A DNA stretch of 64,000 nucleotides from Morganella morganii H1r (GCF_000633515.1 NZ_AYMP01000006.1:186001-250000), one strand, 5' to 3'. Counted from the first letter of the stretch, positions 8,382 to 18,721 are shown. Notes: a model not told the origin generated them from the letters alone. Made by a program: numbers and translations.

Positions 8382-9188
8382 ATGGGGATTAATGCAGCCA
8401 CCAATGATCCGGTCAATAACGACATTGATGCGCAGAAAAAGCCGCAGAAAAGTCAGAGTGACGATATGCGGGATACTTTTCTGCAGATGATTGTCACGCA
8501 GATGCAGAACCAGGATCCGACCAAACCGATGGATAACACGGATCTGACCAGTCAGCTGGCGCAAATCGCCACCCTGGAAAGTATGAACAGCCTGAATGAC
8601 AGTGTCAGCGGTATTTCGAAACAGATTAACTCCGGTCAGTCATTACAGGCGACACAACTGGTCGGGAAAAATGTCCTGATCCCGGGCAGTGACCTGGTTC
8701 TGGTACCAGCCGGTGACGGTACCACCCGCGTGAAAGCCGATAACCCGCCGCCGGGTGATGACACATCGATTGCCCCGTTTGCGGATGACAGTGGTGGTGA
8801 TGACAGCAGCGGCAGCGGATTTGAATCGTCGCCGTTCGGTTTCTTCCTCGCCAAACCGGCAGACAAAATTGAGATAACCATCCGCGATAAAAACAAAGGC
8901 ATTGTCAGAACCATCACGATTGACGGTGAAACCAAACCGGACATCTACGACAAGACCTGGGACGGCCGCAATGACAATGGTGAGCTGGTTGCCGATACCA
9001 AAGGTAAATACACCTTTGAGATCAAAGCCACCATGAAGGGCGAAGAGATCCCGCAAAGCAGCGTCGTCAGACTGAAATACGCAAAAGTGAATGGCGTGAC
9101 ACCGGGAGCGGATGCACCGCTTCTGGATGTGGGCATCGGCAACAGCGTGCTGCTGTCTGAAATCTTTAAAGTGTATCCGTCAAATTAA
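8382..9188 (+). CDS. flgD: FlgD hook cap / scaffolding protein
   Basis: A 268-residue hook-capping protein needed for FlgE polymerisation and absent from the finished organelle. The conserved N-terminus (DDMRDTFLQMIVTQMQNQDPTKPMDN and QLAQIATLESMNSLN) is followed by a FlgD Ig/tudor-like region with DKTWDGRNDNGELV near residue 190. It is somewhat longer than the E. coli protein (231 residues). The extra length lies around a Gly/Ser/Asp-rich stretch (DDSGGDDSSGSGFESS, about residues 136-151). Confidence 0.95.
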   Translation: MGINAATNDPVNNDIDAQKKPQKSQSDDMRDTFLQMIVTQMQNQDPTKPMDNTDLTSQLAQIATLESMNSLNDSVSGISKQINSGQSLQATQLVGKNVLIPGSDLVLVPAGDGTTRVKADNPPPGDDTSIAPFADDSGGDDSSGSGFESSPFGFFLAKPADKIEITIRDKNKGIVRTITIDGETKPDIYDKTWDGRNDNGELVADTKGKYTFEIKATMKGEEIPQSSVVRLKYAKVNGVTPGADAPLLDVGIGNSVLLSEIFKVYPSN

Positions 9189-9217
9189 AAAGAAAACCCA
9201 ATTGTCATGGAGGTGAC

Positions 9218-10432
9218 ATGTCTTTTTCACAAGCAGTCAGCGGCCTGAATGCCGCTTCATCCGGTCTTGATTCGATCGGTAACAACATTGCCAACTCCGC
9301 AACCAACGGCTTTAAAGGGGCGCATGCTTCTTTTGCTGATATGTTTGCCGGTTCCGGTGTCGGTCTCGGGGTTAACGTTGCGGCGGTTTCCCAGAACTTC
9401 AAAGACGGTGCTATCACCCGTACTGACCGTGCCACTGATGTGGCGATTTCCGGTAACGGTTTTTTCCGTCTGCTGGATGGTAACGGTGATGTGGTTTACA
9501 GCCGTGACGGTGAATTCCACCGTGACAAGAGCGGTAACCTGGTCAACAACCAGGGCATGATGGTCACCGGCTTCCCGGCGGGTCAGGATGCTGACGGTAA
9601 CACCACTATCCAGACCGGCGGTGTACCGCAGCCTCTGAATATCCCGACCGATATGATGGACGCCAGAGCATCCGCCAAAGGTGAATTAACCATGAACCTG
9701 AACTCGGATGACAAAGTACCGTCAGTGACCACCTTTGATCCTGATAATCCGGACAGCTACAACTTCAGCACCACCATGACCACTTATGACAGCCAGGGGA
9801 ATACCCATGAGGTCGCGGTTTACTTTATCAAAACCGCTGATAACAAATGGACGGTCAAAGCCAAAGACAGCAGTGATAAAACAGCGGCTGTTCAGGATCT
9901 GGGCAATATGGAATTTGACGGTAACGGTAAATTAATAGGTACCGCGGACTTTAAATTCAACTATACCGGCTTAAACGGTGCAAATAACGGCACGATTGAC
10001 CTGAGTTTCAACAAAACCCGTCAGCAGAAAGTCACTGAGTCATCAGTCAGCAAAATCGACATTGATGGCTATCAGTCCGGTGAATACACCAGCTTCAAAA
10101 TTGAGAATGACGGCACCATCACCGCCAGCTATTCCAATCAGCAGAAGCGGACTGTCGGTAAAATCGCACTCTCTTCCTTTGCCAACAATAACGGTCTGGC
10201 ATCCCAGGGCGGTAACGTCTGGAAAGCCACTAATGCCTCCGGTAACCCGATGGACGGCGTTCCGGGTACCGGGCAGTTCGGTAACCTGACCGGCGGTGCG
10301 GTGGAAGCCTCCAACGTGGATATGAGTCAGGAGCTGATCAACATGATTGTGATGCAGCGTAACTATCAATCCAACTCGCAGACCATCAAAACGCAGGATC
10401 AGATGCTGCAGACGCTGGTTAACTTACGTTAA
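9218..10432 (+). CDS. flgE: FlgE hook protein
   Basis: A 404-residue hook subunit, the universal joint between rod and filament. N-terminal motif GNNIANSATNGFKGAHASFADMF and C-terminal MSQELINMIVMQRNYQSNSQTIKTQDQMLQTL are the D0 coiled-coil ends; the central D1/D2 part is variable. Length matches E. coli FlgE (about 400). Preceded by AGGAGGTGAC, a strong ribosome-binding site fitting a protein made in more than 100 copies. Confidence 0.97.
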   Translation: MSFSQAVSGLNAASSGLDSIGNNIANSATNGFKGAHASFADMFAGSGVGLGVNVAAVSQNFKDGAITRTDRATDVAISGNGFFRLLDGNGDVVYSRDGEFHRDKSGNLVNNQGMMVTGFPAGQDADGNTTIQTGGVPQPLNIPTDMMDARASAKGELTMNLNSDDKVPSVTTFDPDNPDSYNFSTTMTTYDSQGNTHEVAVYFIKTADNKWTVKAKDSSDKTAAVQDLGNMEFDGNGKLIGTADFKFNYTGLNGANNGTIDLSFNKTRQQKVTESSVSKIDIDGYQSGEYTSFKIENDGTITASYSNQQKRTVGKIALSSFANNNGLASQGGNVWKATNASGNPMDGVPGTGQFGNLTGGAVEASNVDMSQELINMIVMQRNYQSNSQTIKTQDQMLQTLVNLR

Positions 10433-10453
10433 GCATAAAGACAGAAGGTGGCC

Positions 10454-11209
10454 ATGGATCACGTCATTTATACGGCAATGGGCGGCGCTAAGCATGCGCT
10501 GGAAAATCAGGCCATTGTCTCGAACAACATTGCCAACGTCTCAACATCCGGGTTTAAGGCACAGTTATCCGCCATGCGGGCTGTGCCGGTAAACGGTGAT
10601 ACAGAGCAGACCCGGACACTGGTGGTCTCTTCGACCCCCGGGGCGGACATGACTCCGGGACCGCTGAACTACACCGGTCGTCAGATGGATGTGGCGCTGA
10701 ATGAGGGCCATTTCCTGGCGGTGGCACTGCCGGGCGGTGAAGAAGCCTATACCCGTAACGGCAGCATTCAGATTTCAGCGGACGGTCAGCTGATGCTGGG
10801 TGAACACCTTCTGCAGGGTGACGGCGGGGCAATTGATGTACCGCCGCACGCAGAACTGACCATCGGTGGTGACGGTACGATCACCGCGCTGATCCCGACC
10901 GATCCGCCGACCATGCTCGGCCAGATCGGACGCCTGAAAGTGGTGGAAGCGAAGCCGCAGGATGTGCTGCGCGGCGAGGACGGGCTGTTTCATCTTACGG
11001 CGGCAGCGCGTAATGCCAATGGTAACGAACTGCCGCTGAGTGAACGCGGCAAAGTATCGTCCGGTGTGCTGGAAGGCAGTAACGTCAACCCGGCCCAGGC
11101 GATGGTGGAAATGATTGCCAATGCGCGTCATTTCGAAATGCAGATGAAAGTGGTTCACAGCGCGGATGAAAATGCCCAGCGGGCCAATCAGCTGCTTGCG
11201 GTGAGTTAA
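10454..11209 (+). CDS. flgF: FlgF proximal rod protein
   Basis: A 251-residue rod protein. It begins MDHVIYTAMGGAKHALENQA with SNNIANVSTSGFKAQL, closely matching enteric FlgF, and ends with the axial heptad region AMVEMIANARHFEMQMKVV. ATG 10454 is chosen over an in-frame GTG at 10448: AGAAGG (10443-10448) is correctly placed for the ATG, and homologues begin MD. Twenty-one bases after flgE. Confidence 0.96.
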   Translation: MDHVIYTAMGGAKHALENQAIVSNNIANVSTSGFKAQLSAMRAVPVNGDTEQTRTLVVSSTPGADMTPGPLNYTGRQMDVALNEGHFLAVALPGGEEAYTRNGSIQISADGQLMLGEHLLQGDGGAIDVPPHAELTIGGDGTITALIPTDPPTMLGQIGRLKVVEAKPQDVLRGEDGLFHLTAAARNANGNELPLSERGKVSSGVLEGSNVNPAQAMVEMIANARHFEMQMKVVHSADENAQRANQLLAVS

Positions 11210-11228
11210 TATTCAGTAAGGAATTATC

Positions 11229-12011
11229 ATGATCCGTTCATTATGGATTGCCAAAACCGGGCTTGAAGCCCAGCAGACGAACCTGGATGTTATTTCCAAC
11301 AACCTGGCCAACGTCAGCACCAACGGTTTTAAACGCCAGCGTGCGGTGTTTGAAGATCTGCTGTATCAGAACATCCGCCAGCCGGGTGCCATGAGCTCCG
11401 AACAGACTTCTCTGCCGACCGGCCTTCAGCTGGGTACCGGTGTGCGTCCGGTGGCGACCACCCGTATTCATGCCCAGGGGGCGCTGAATAAAACAGGTAC
11501 CTCGACCGATATCGCCATCAGCGGACAGGGTTTTATCCATGTCCAGATGCCGGACGGCTCTGATGCCTATACCCGTGACGGTTCATTGCATCCGGATCAG
11601 AACGGTCAGCTGGTGACCTCATCCGGTTATCAGATTGTCCCGGCCATTATGATCCCGGAAGGGGCGCAGAAGATGGAAATCGGCCGTGACGGTACCGTGT
11701 CTGTCACCATGTACGGTGAGAGCCAGCCGCAGCAGATAGGGCAAATCACCCTGACCACCTTCATCAACGATGCGGGTCTGGAAAGCATCGGCGAAAACCT
11801 CTACATGGAAACCGCCAGCTCCGGCGCACCGACAGAAAGTGCCCCTGAAACCAACGGCGCAGGCCGTCTGTATCAGGGCATGGTGGAAACCTCAAACGTC
11901 AACGTGGCGGAAGAACTGGTCAATATGATCCAGACGCAGCGTGCGTACGAAATCAACAGTAAGGCCGTTTCCGCCTCTGATCAGATGTTACAGCGTCTGA
12001 CACAACTGTAA
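11229..12011 (+). CDS. flgG: FlgG distal rod protein
   Basis: A 260-residue distal rod protein, the usual FlgG length, with [25 protein letters not shown] near the N-terminus and [30 protein letters not shown] at the C-terminus. AAGGAATTATC precedes the ATG. It follows flgF by 19 bases and is followed by a GC-rich hairpin with a T run, which is unusual in the middle of this operon. Confidence 0.97.
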   Translation: MIRSLWIAKTGLEAQQTNLDVISNNLANVSTNGFKRQRAVFEDLLYQNIRQPGAMSSEQTSLPTGLQLGTGVRPVATTRIHAQGALNKTGTSTDIAISGQGFIHVQMPDGSDAYTRDGSLHPDQNGQLVTSSGYQIVPAIMIPEGAQKMEIGRDGTVSVTMYGESQPQQIGQITLTTFINDAGLESIGENLYMETASSGAPTESAPETNGAGRLYQGMVETSNVNVAEELVNMIQTQRAYEINSKAVSASDQMLQRLTQL

Positions 12012-12018
12012 TCCCCGT

Positions 12019-12052
12019 CCCGGCGCTGAGGTGATCGCCGCCGGGGCTTTTT
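12019..12052 (+). terminator. Intra-operon terminator-like hairpin between flgG and flgH
   Basis: Stem CCCGGCG/CGCCGGG (12019-12025 with 12039-12045), then GC and five T. It has the full form of an intrinsic terminator and begins 7 bases after the flgG stop. It may reduce expression of flgHIJ relative to rod and hook genes. Confidence 0.7.
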
Positions 12053-12086
12053 ACTGAGACACGCACAGAACAGCAAGAGTATTAAG

Positions 12087-12836
12087 ATGACTGAAAGCGG
12101 CATTGTTCCACGGCAGCAGGATTGCGCGAGTTCTCCTGCCACTTCTGTTTGCGGGCGCGGACTGGTGACAGCGGCAGTGCTTGCCGTATCACTCAGCGGC
12201 TGTGCTTACATCAAACCCAAACCGCTGGTGGATACCCATACCACCGCGCTGCCGGTCGCACCGACTGCCCCGGCCGCGAACGGTGCTATTTTTCAGAGTG
12301 CGCAGCCTGCCTACTACGGCTACCAGCCGCTGTTTGAGGACAGACGTCCGCGTAACGTCGGCGATATCCTCACCATCAATCTGCAGGAAAACGTCAGCGC
12401 CAGCAAAAACTCTTCCGCCAATGCCAACCGTGCCGGGAAAACCGGTTTTCTCGCCGCTATTCTGCCCGGCTTTATGCAGGGCTGGCTCGGCGGCGGTAAC
12501 ACGGAACTGGACGTAAAAGGCAACAGCGAGTTTACCGGCAAAGGTGGTGCCAATGCCCAGAACACCTTTAAAGGCACGATTACGGTCACGGTCGATCAGT
12601 TGCTGGCAAACGGTAACCTGCATGTGGTGGGTGAAAAACGGATCGCCATCAACCAGGGCACGGAATCTATCCGCTTTTCCGGGGTGGTCAATCCGCGCAC
12701 TATCGGCGCGGATAACAGTGTCAGCTCCACTCAGGTGGCGGACGCCCGTATTGAGTACGTTGGCGACGGCTATATCAATGAATCGCAGAATATGGGCTGG
12801 TTACAGGGTTTCTTCCTGAATGTGTCACCGTACTGA
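12087..12836 (+). CDS. flgH: FlgH L-ring lipoprotein
   Basis: A 249-residue outer-membrane lipoprotein forming the L ring around the rod. Lipobox LSGC puts the lipidated Cys at residue 39, after an unusually long N-region with two extra Cys (13 and 22); E. coli FlgH is 232 residues. Conserved core: [17 protein letters not shown], then [26 protein letters not shown] and [14 protein letters not shown] 12087 has AAGAG upstream and no better internal start is visible. Confidence 0.95.
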   Translation: MTESGIVPRQQDCASSPATSVCGRGLVTAAVLAVSLSGCAYIKPKPLVDTHTTALPVAPTAPAANGAIFQSAQPAYYGYQPLFEDRRPRNVGDILTINLQENVSASKNSSANANRAGKTGFLAAILPGFMQGWLGGGNTELDVKGNSEFTGKGGANAQNTFKGTITVTVDQLLANGNLHVVGEKRIAINQGTESIRFSGVVNPRTIGADNSVSSTQVADARIEYVGDGYINESQNMGWLQGFFLNVSPY

Positions 12837-12853
12837 GCAGAGGTAAAGTGAGA

Positions 12854-13960
12854 ATGAAAAAAGTACTGACCGGCCTGCTGATTGCGGTTTTAGGTGTGGC
12901 GAGTCTCCCCGCACACAGTGAGCGGATTAAGGATCTGACCACCGTACAGGGCGTGCGTGAGAATGCGCTGATTGGTTACGGGCTGATTGTCGGCCTCGAC
13001 GGTACCGGTGACCAGACCATGCAGACGCCGTTTACCACGCAGAGTCTGAATAACATGCTGTCGCAGATGGGGATCACCGTCCCGCCGGGCACCAATATGC
13101 AGCTGAAAAACGTGGCGGCGGTGATGGTCACCGCCAAAATGCCGCCGTTTGCCCGTTCCGGTCAGGCAATTGACGTGGTGGTGTCCTCGATGGGTAACGC
13201 CAAAAGCCTGCGCGGCGGCACACTGCTGATGACCCCGCTGAAAGGCGTGGATGGTCAGGTGTATGCGCTGGCGCAGGGCAATATTCTGGTCGGCGGTGCC
13301 GGTGTCAGTGCCGGGGGCAGCAGTGTCAAAGTGAACCAGCTGGCCGGTGGCCGGATCAGCGGCGGGGCGACGATTGAGCGTGAACTGCCGGGCGCATTCG
13401 GTCAGAGCGGCGTGATTAATCTCCAGCTGAATGAAGACAGTTTTGCGCTGGCGCAGGATATCAGTGATGCGGTGAACCGCATGAACGGTTTTGGTACCGC
13501 AACGCCGCTGGATTCCCGCACCGTACAGTTACGGGTACCGCAGAGCAGCAGTGATCAGGTGCGTTTCCTGGCGCGGGTGCAGGATCTGAATATCCGTCCG
13601 CCGCAGAATGAAGCCAAAGTTATCCTGAACTCCCGCACCGGCTCTGTTGTGATTAACCGGACAGTGACGCTTGACAGTTGTGCGGTTGCCCACGGCAGCC
13701 TGGCGGTGACGGTCGATCGCCAGACGCAGGTCAGCCAGCCGGACACGCCGTTTGCCGGTGGTCAGACCGTTGTGACCCGCAATACCAATGTCGGCATCCG
13801 CGAGCAGGATGGCACCCTGAAAAAAGTGAATGCCGGGGCGAATCTTAACCAGGTGATTCAGGCGCTCAATACATTAGGGGCCACACCGACTGACCTGATG
13901 TCGATTTTACAGGCGATGGAAAGTGCCGGTTGTCTGCGGGCGAAGCTGGAGATCATCTGA
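12854..13960 (+). CDS. flgI: FlgI P-ring protein
   Basis: A 368-residue periplasmic P-ring subunit. A signal peptide ([21 protein letters not shown]) is followed by [21 protein letters not shown], strongly conserved to the end ([21 protein letters not shown]). Two conserved Cys (DSCAVAHG and SAGCL) form the stabilising disulphide. An in-frame GTG at 12848 is only 4 bases from AGAGG, so ATG 12854 is preferred. The stop overlaps the flgJ ATG (TGATG). Confidence 0.96.
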   Translation: MKKVLTGLLIAVLGVASLPAHSERIKDLTTVQGVRENALIGYGLIVGLDGTGDQTMQTPFTTQSLNNMLSQMGITVPPGTNMQLKNVAAVMVTAKMPPFARSGQAIDVVVSSMGNAKSLRGGTLLMTPLKGVDGQVYALAQGNILVGGAGVSAGGSSVKVNQLAGGRISGGATIERELPGAFGQSGVINLQLNEDSFALAQDISDAVNRMNGFGTATPLDSRTVQLRVPQSSSDQVRFLARVQDLNIRPPQNEAKVILNSRTGSVVINRTVTLDSCAVAHGSLAVTVDRQTQVSQPDTPFAGGQTVVTRNTNVGIREQDGTLKKVNAGANLNQVIQALNTLGATPTDLMSILQAMESAGCLRAKLEII

Positions 13961-14937
13961 TGAGCGACATACAGTTGATGCAGAGCGCGGCCTACGATGT
14001 GCAGTCGCTGGGCAGCCTGAAACAGCAGCTGAATGAAAAACCGCAGGAGGGGCTGCGTCAGGTGACGCAGCAACTGGAGGCGACCTTTGTTCAGATGATG
14101 CTGAAAAGCATGCGCGCGGCATTGCCGCAGGACGGATTGTTCTCCAGCGACCAGACCCGGATGCTGACCAGCATGTATGACCAGCAGATAGCCCAGAACC
14201 TGTCAGAAAAGGGGCTGGGCTTCGGCGATATGATGTTTAAGCAGCTTTCTGCGGAGAATGAACCGGATCTGCCGCTGCGTTCGTCAATGATGGCGCTGGA
14301 TGATGCCACGGTGATCCAATCGATGCCGCAGCAGGCCATGGCGCAGCTGATGCGGAAATTCAGTTCAGCAGGGGATGTGCTGAGTTCACCGCTGAAAAAA
14401 GTGCGCGAACTGGGGCTTAACAGTCAGAATTTCATTGCCAAACTGACAGAACCGGCGAAAGCCGCATCTCAGAAAAGCGGCGTACATCATCTGCTGATCC
14501 TGGCACAGGCAGCGCTGGAAAGTGGCTGGGGTAAGCGGGAGATCCTGACCGCTGACGGCAAAAACAGTCATAACCTGTTTGGTATCAAAGCCGGGAAAGG
14601 CTGGGAAGGGCCGGTCACCAATATCATGACCACCGAGGTTATCAACGGCAAGACGGTCAAAATGCGGGATAACTTCCGGGTTTACGGCTCTTATGAAGAA
14701 GCGATTGCTGATTACACCCGTTTGCTGACCGAAAATCCGCGTTATCACGGTGTGAAACAGGCGGCCAGCCCGGAGCAGGCGGCACAGCGTCTGCACAAGG
14801 CCGGATACGCCACCGACCCGGGATATTCCGGCAAACTGATTGTCCTCATTAATCAAATCCGCGGTACCCCGGCAGCCGCGCCGGTCGCCTCACGGGCGGT
14901 TCAGGCGTACACCCTCGATTTGAGTGACATTTTCTGA
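13960..14937 (+). CDS. flgJ: FlgJ rod cap / peptidoglycan hydrolase
   Basis: A 325-residue two-domain protein. The N-terminal part (VEATFVQMMLKSMRAALPQDGL-like region, residues 25-100) is the rod scaffold; the C-terminal part from about residue 165 is a glucosaminidase (LILAQAALESGWGKREI ... SHNLFGIKAG) that opens the cell wall for the rod. The general-acid Glu is E187. ATG overlaps the flgI stop by one base, matching the MSD start of homologues. Last gene before the sigma-28 promoter of flgKL. Confidence 0.95.
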   Translation: MSDIQLMQSAAYDVQSLGSLKQQLNEKPQEGLRQVTQQLEATFVQMMLKSMRAALPQDGLFSSDQTRMLTSMYDQQIAQNLSEKGLGFGDMMFKQLSAENEPDLPLRSSMMALDDATVIQSMPQQAMAQLMRKFSSAGDVLSSPLKKVRELGLNSQNFIAKLTEPAKAASQKSGVHHLLILAQAALESGWGKREILTADGKNSHNLFGIKAGKGWEGPVTNIMTTEVINGKTVKMRDNFRVYGSYEEAIADYTRLLTENPRYHGVKQAASPEQAAQRLHKAGYATDPGYSGKLIVLINQIRGTPAAAPVASRAVQAYTLDLSDIF

Positions 14938-14969
14938 TTATTTCCGGCGTAAAAAAATGCAGTTAACAC

Positions 14970-14996
14970 TAAATTTTTGCGCCGTCTTTCCGATAA
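14970..14996 (+). promoter_or_regulatory. Sigma-28 promoter of flgKL
   Basis: TAAATTTT (14970-14977), 11 bases, TCCGATAA (14989-14996): 14 of 16 matches to the FliA consensus, 90 bases before flgK. In enterics flgKL has its own late promoter in addition to read-through. Confidence 0.87.
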
Positions 14997-15086
14997 CAAG
15001 GTAAGACATAATTTTAAACGGATGCTATCTGCGCTGCATTTTCAGTAAGTCGCCGGGAAAGCAGTCGCCAGAGAAAGGAAAAGCAC

Positions 15087-16727
15087 ATGCTGAATAATGT
15101 AATGAATAACGCATTAAGCGGAATTAACGCGGCCCAGGGCGGGCTGAGTGTTATTTCCAACAACCTGGCCAACGCCGGGGTGGGTTATTATCACCGTCAG
15201 AGCGCGGTATTCGGTGAAAACCCGGGCACCATGACAACCAACGGCTATTTCGGCAACGGCACCTATTTCAGCCATGTCCGCCGTGAGTTCGATGAGTTCG
15301 TCAACATGCAGTATAACAATGCACGTTCCCGCAGCGGCGACTACGAAGCATTCATGAAAAATGCCTCCGGGGTGGATGACCTGTTATCCAACAGCACCGA
15401 TGATATTGCCGGCATGCTGGGCAGTTTCTTCACGTCACTGGACGAAGCTGCCAGTGATGCCAGTGACAAAACGCTGGTGGATGTGTTCCTCGGCAAAGCC
15501 AAAACCATGGTCAGCCAGCTGAAGGAAGCTGACCGCCGTCTGCGTGAGATGGACAGTGACGTTAACCATCAGATTGATAATAAAGTCAGAGATATCAATA
15601 CCTATGCAGAAAAAATTGCCAAGCTGAATGAGCAGATCAGCAACTCCCGCGCGGTGAACGGTGCAGAGCCGAATGATTTGCTGGATGTGCGTGATCGTCT
15701 GGTGAATGAGCTTAATTCAGTTATCGGCATCAAAGTGATCGAGCAGAACGGCAATTTCAACGTCTCGTTCGCCAATGGTCTGCCTCTGGTGACCGGCGGA
15801 CGCGCCAACCGCCTGGAAGCGGTGGCCTCCGGAGCGGATGACAGCCGTCTGAGCATCGGTTTTGTGGATTCTGCCGGTAATGTCCGTGAAATCAAAGATG
15901 ACCAGATCCGCGGCGGTGAACTGAGCGGCGTTCTGCGTTCACGCCGTGAAATTATCGACCCGGCAAGACAAAAACTGAACCAGATGGCGCTGGTTTTCGC
16001 GGAGAAATTCAATGAGGTTCACCGCAAAGGTTATGATGCCAACGGTCAGACCAACAAAGATTTCTTTGCTGTCGGCAGCGGGAGTGTGGTCAGCAATACC
16101 CACAACAAAGGCAAAGCTGATTTTGATATCAAATACAATGATGTCTCCAAAGTCACCGGTAATAACTACGATGTCAGTTATGACGGCACAAACTGGAATG
16201 TGACCAAATTACCGGAAGGTACGGCCGTGAATGCGAATTTTGATGCCACCTCCGGAACATTAAGTTTTGATGGTATGGATATTAAAATCAGTAATAACAC
16301 GGCACAGGCCGGTGACAAATTCCTGCTCAAGCCGGTGGATAATGTGATCGGCGGCCTGAACACGCTGGTGACAAATGCGGCGGATTTTGCGGCGGCAGAC
16401 AGCACCGGTGGCGCCAGCAACAATGAAAACATCAAAGAGCTGGTAAAACTGCAGGATCAGAAACTGGTCGGCGGCACATCCACGCTGTCTGATTTCTATG
16501 CCTCCGTGGTGAATGAAGTGGGCAGCAAAGCCAGCCAGGCACAGATTGATTCTGAAGTGCAGAACAAACTGACCGTCAGCTTCTATGAGCAGCAGCAGGG
16601 CATCTCCGGTGTTAACACCAACGAAGAAAGTGTGCAGATGCAGAAAATGCAGCAGTTTTTTAATGCCAACGCCAAAGTGCTGTCAACCGTTGATGAATTA
16701 TTCAACGTTCTGATGCGTGCATTCTGA
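15087..16727 (+). CDS. flgK: FlgK hook-filament junction protein 1
   Basis: A 546-residue axial protein (HAP1) joining hook to filament; exported with FlgN. The N-terminus [32 protein letters not shown] is the FlgK version of the axial motif, and the C-terminus (VNTNEESVQMQKMQQFFNANAKVLSTVDELFNVLMRAF) is highly typical. Middle domains are variable. Length matches E. coli FlgK (547). Twenty-four bases before flgL; shares the sigma-28 promoter upstream. Confidence 0.96.
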   Translation: MLNNVMNNALSGINAAQGGLSVISNNLANAGVGYYHRQSAVFGENPGTMTTNGYFGNGTYFSHVRREFDEFVNMQYNNARSRSGDYEAFMKNASGVDDLLSNSTDDIAGMLGSFFTSLDEAASDASDKTLVDVFLGKAKTMVSQLKEADRRLREMDSDVNHQIDNKVRDINTYAEKIAKLNEQISNSRAVNGAEPNDLLDVRDRLVNELNSVIGIKVIEQNGNFNVSFANGLPLVTGGRANRLEAVASGADDSRLSIGFVDSAGNVREIKDDQIRGGELSGVLRSRREIIDPARQKLNQMALVFAEKFNEVHRKGYDANGQTNKDFFAVGSGSVVSNTHNKGKADFDIKYNDVSKVTGNNYDVSYDGTNWNVTKLPEGTAVNANFDATSGTLSFDGMDIKISNNTAQAGDKFLLKPVDNVIGGLNTLVTNAADFAAADSTGGASNNENIKELVKLQDQKLVGGTSTLSDFYASVVNEVGSKASQAQIDSEVQNKLTVSFYEQQQGISGVNTNEESVQMQKMQQFFNANAKVLSTVDELFNVLMRAF

Positions 16728-16751
16728 TTTTGAGTTAAGAAGGAAATTATC

Positions 16752-17699
16752 ATGCGTTTCAGCACCAATTTAATGTTCAGTCAGCGTGTGTCGGATATGA
16801 ACAATGCCACGGCCCGCTGGATGGAAGCGGGCAGTAAACTGGCTTCCGGTAAACGTGTCAGTAAACCGTCTGATGACCCGCAGGCGTCCGCGCAGGCGGT
16901 GCGTGTCACTCAGTCTGAGAACCGTAATCAGCAGTATGCTTCCACACGCGGGTATGCCAAAACCGGGATGACACTGCAGATGAGTATTCTGACGCAGATG
17001 AACAGCGTTTCCACACAGATGGATACCACGATTATTCAGGCCTCCAACCAGGGCTCACTCAGCGATAACGACCGTGCCTCACTGGCAGAACAGTTGCAGG
17101 GTCTGAAAGATCAGCTGGTGTCGCTGGGCAATACGACTGATGGTAATGGCCGTTATATTTTCGGCGGTTATGAATCAGACACCCCGCCGTTTGAAGTGGA
17201 TGCAACGACCGGTGATGTGCTTTACAAAGGCGGCGATAAATCCATTACCCAGAACGTGGGCAGTGATCGTGAAATGACCAGCTACTTCGCCGGTTCGGAG
17301 GTATTCGCCACCACGACAAACGCGAAAGGTGAAAAAGTCGCTGATATGTTCACCGCGATCAACAAAGGCCTGGAAGCACTGAAAATTCCTCAGCAGAATG
17401 CCTCACAGGCTGATCTGGACAAAGCCAAAGCCGGGATGGATGAAGCAAACCGCGGTGTGAAAGCCGGGATGGATAAAATCTCCAATATTGAAGCGAAACA
17501 GGGCTTACAGTTACAGGAGATCGACAGCCTGGATTTCCTCTCCCAAACCCGTAAAATCCAGAATGAAAGCCGTCTGAGTGGCCTGGTCGACACTGACTGG
17601 ACCAGCACGGTATCGGATTATCAAAAAGAAATGGCGCTGTTTCAGGCCTCACAGGATATCTTTAAGGATCTCAACAGCATGTCGCTGTTCAGTCGTTAA
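16752..17699 (+). CDS. flgL: FlgL hook-filament junction protein 3
   Basis: A 315-residue flagellin-like junction protein (HAP3). N-terminal MRFSTNLMFSQRVSDMNNATARWMEAGSKLASGKRVSKPSDDP-type sequence and C-terminal coiled coil (DYQKEMALFQASQDIFKDLNSMSLF) mirror flagellin ends. Preceded by AGAAGGAAATTATC. Last flagellar gene of this block; a terminator follows 29 bases later. Confidence 0.96.
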   Translation: MRFSTNLMFSQRVSDMNNATARWMEAGSKLASGKRVSKPSDDPQASAQAVRVTQSENRNQQYASTRGYAKTGMTLQMSILTQMNSVSTQMDTTIIQASNQGSLSDNDRASLAEQLQGLKDQLVSLGNTTDGNGRYIFGGYESDTPPFEVDATTGDVLYKGGDKSITQNVGSDREMTSYFAGSEVFATTTNAKGEKVADMFTAINKGLEALKIPQQNASQADLDKAKAGMDEANRGVKAGMDKISNIEAKQGLQLQEIDSLDFLSQTRKIQNESRLSGLVDTDWTSTVSDYQKEMALFQASQDIFKDLNSMSLFSR

Positions 17700-17728
17700 A
17701 CTATCCGGATGCAGTACTGAATTCCTTT

Positions 17729-17753
17729 GGCCGTCATTGCGATGGCCTTTTTT
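17729..17753 (+). terminator. Terminator after flgKL
   Basis: Stem GGCCGTC/GATGGCC (17729-17735 with 17741-17747, one G-T pair), loop ATTGC, then six T. Just inside the gap before the convergent LysR gene. Confidence 0.85.
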
Positions 17754-17767
17754 GTGCCGGGCACCGG

Positions 17768-18721
17768 TCAGCGTACCGGGGCTATAACCCAGTGATCCGG
17801 AAAATTCCCTTCCGGTTTCAGTTCTTCAGCCAGAAAATCCATAAAAGCACGGATACGCGGTGAATGGCGGGCATCCGCCGGACAGGCCAGGTAATAGATG
17901 TGTGAGACATTGGCGTAATCTTCCAGCACCCGCACCAGTTTTCCGCTCTCCACCGCCTTACGGGCAATAAAATCGTGCATCATTGCCGGGCCGTTACCGT
18001 CAACCGCCATATAATAGGCTGCCATCACATCCTCAAAAAAAGCCATATCGCCGGTGGTTTCAACATGCACAACCTCATTATTGATCACCAGCGGCCACGG
18101 CAGCGGGCGGGTATGCTCCGGCAGATGCATCTGGAGGCAGTTATGATGCACCAGATCATCCGGGGTGTTCAGCGGCGGCGCATGTTTCAGATAGTCCGGT
18201 GAGGCCAGGATCCAGAACCGGGCATAATCCGTTTTGGTGGCAATCCAGTCCGGCAGCCGGTCAATCCAGCTGGTGACCACCACATCACACTCAGTGGTTT
18301 CCTGGCTCAGAATACGGAAGCGCAGATGGAAATTGACCTCAATCTGTGGGTAACGATGGCGGAATTTCGGCACCAGCGGAAACACCTTGCGGTACGCATA
18401 GTCATTCGGCAGGCTGACGCGGATTTTCCCGGCCGGGATGGTACGCATATCCAGCAGCGTTTCTTCGGCGGTGTACATGGCCTGTAATGCGGTTTTGCAG
18501 TAACCGAGATACTGTTCACCGGCTTCTGTCAGGCGGATATGCCGTGTGGAACGCAGAAACAGGGTACTGCCGAGCTTCTGCTCCAGCCGTAAAATGGTTT
18601 TACTGACCGCCGCCGGTGAAATATTCATGGCTTTGGCAGCGCCGGTAAAGCTTTTCAGTTCTGCGGCACAGCAAAACAGCTCCAGGGTTCCCAGCATCAG
18701 GTCATCAAAATGGCGTGGCAT
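17768..18721 (-). CDS. LysR-family transcriptional regulator
   Basis: A 317-residue LysR-type regulator. The N-terminal winged helix-turn-helix is clear (LFCCAAELKSFTGAAKAMNISPAAVSK and LGSTLFLRSTRHIRLTEAGEQY), followed by a substrate-binding-like effector domain from about residue 95 (GKIRVSLPNDYAYRKVFPLV). TGAGG precedes the ATG. It is divergent from the SDR gene at 18834, a common regulator-target layout, so that gene (and itself) is the likely target. Effector unknown. It separates flgL from fliR and has no evident flagellar link. Confidence 0.9.
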   Translation of the reverse strand: MPRHFDDLMLGTLELFCCAAELKSFTGAAKAMNISPAAVSKTILRLEQKLGSTLFLRSTRHIRLTEAGEQYLGYCKTALQAMYTAEETLLDMRTIPAGKIRVSLPNDYAYRKVFPLVPKFRHRYPQIEVNFHLRFRILSQETTECDVVVTSWIDRLPDWIATKTDYARFWILASPDYLKHAPPLNTPDDLVHHNCLQMHLPEHTRPLPWPLVINNEVVHVETTGDMAFFEDVMAAYYMAVDGNGPAMMHDFIARKAVESGKLVRVLEDYANVSHIYYLACPADARHSPRIRAFMDFLAEELKPEGNFPDHWVIAPVR

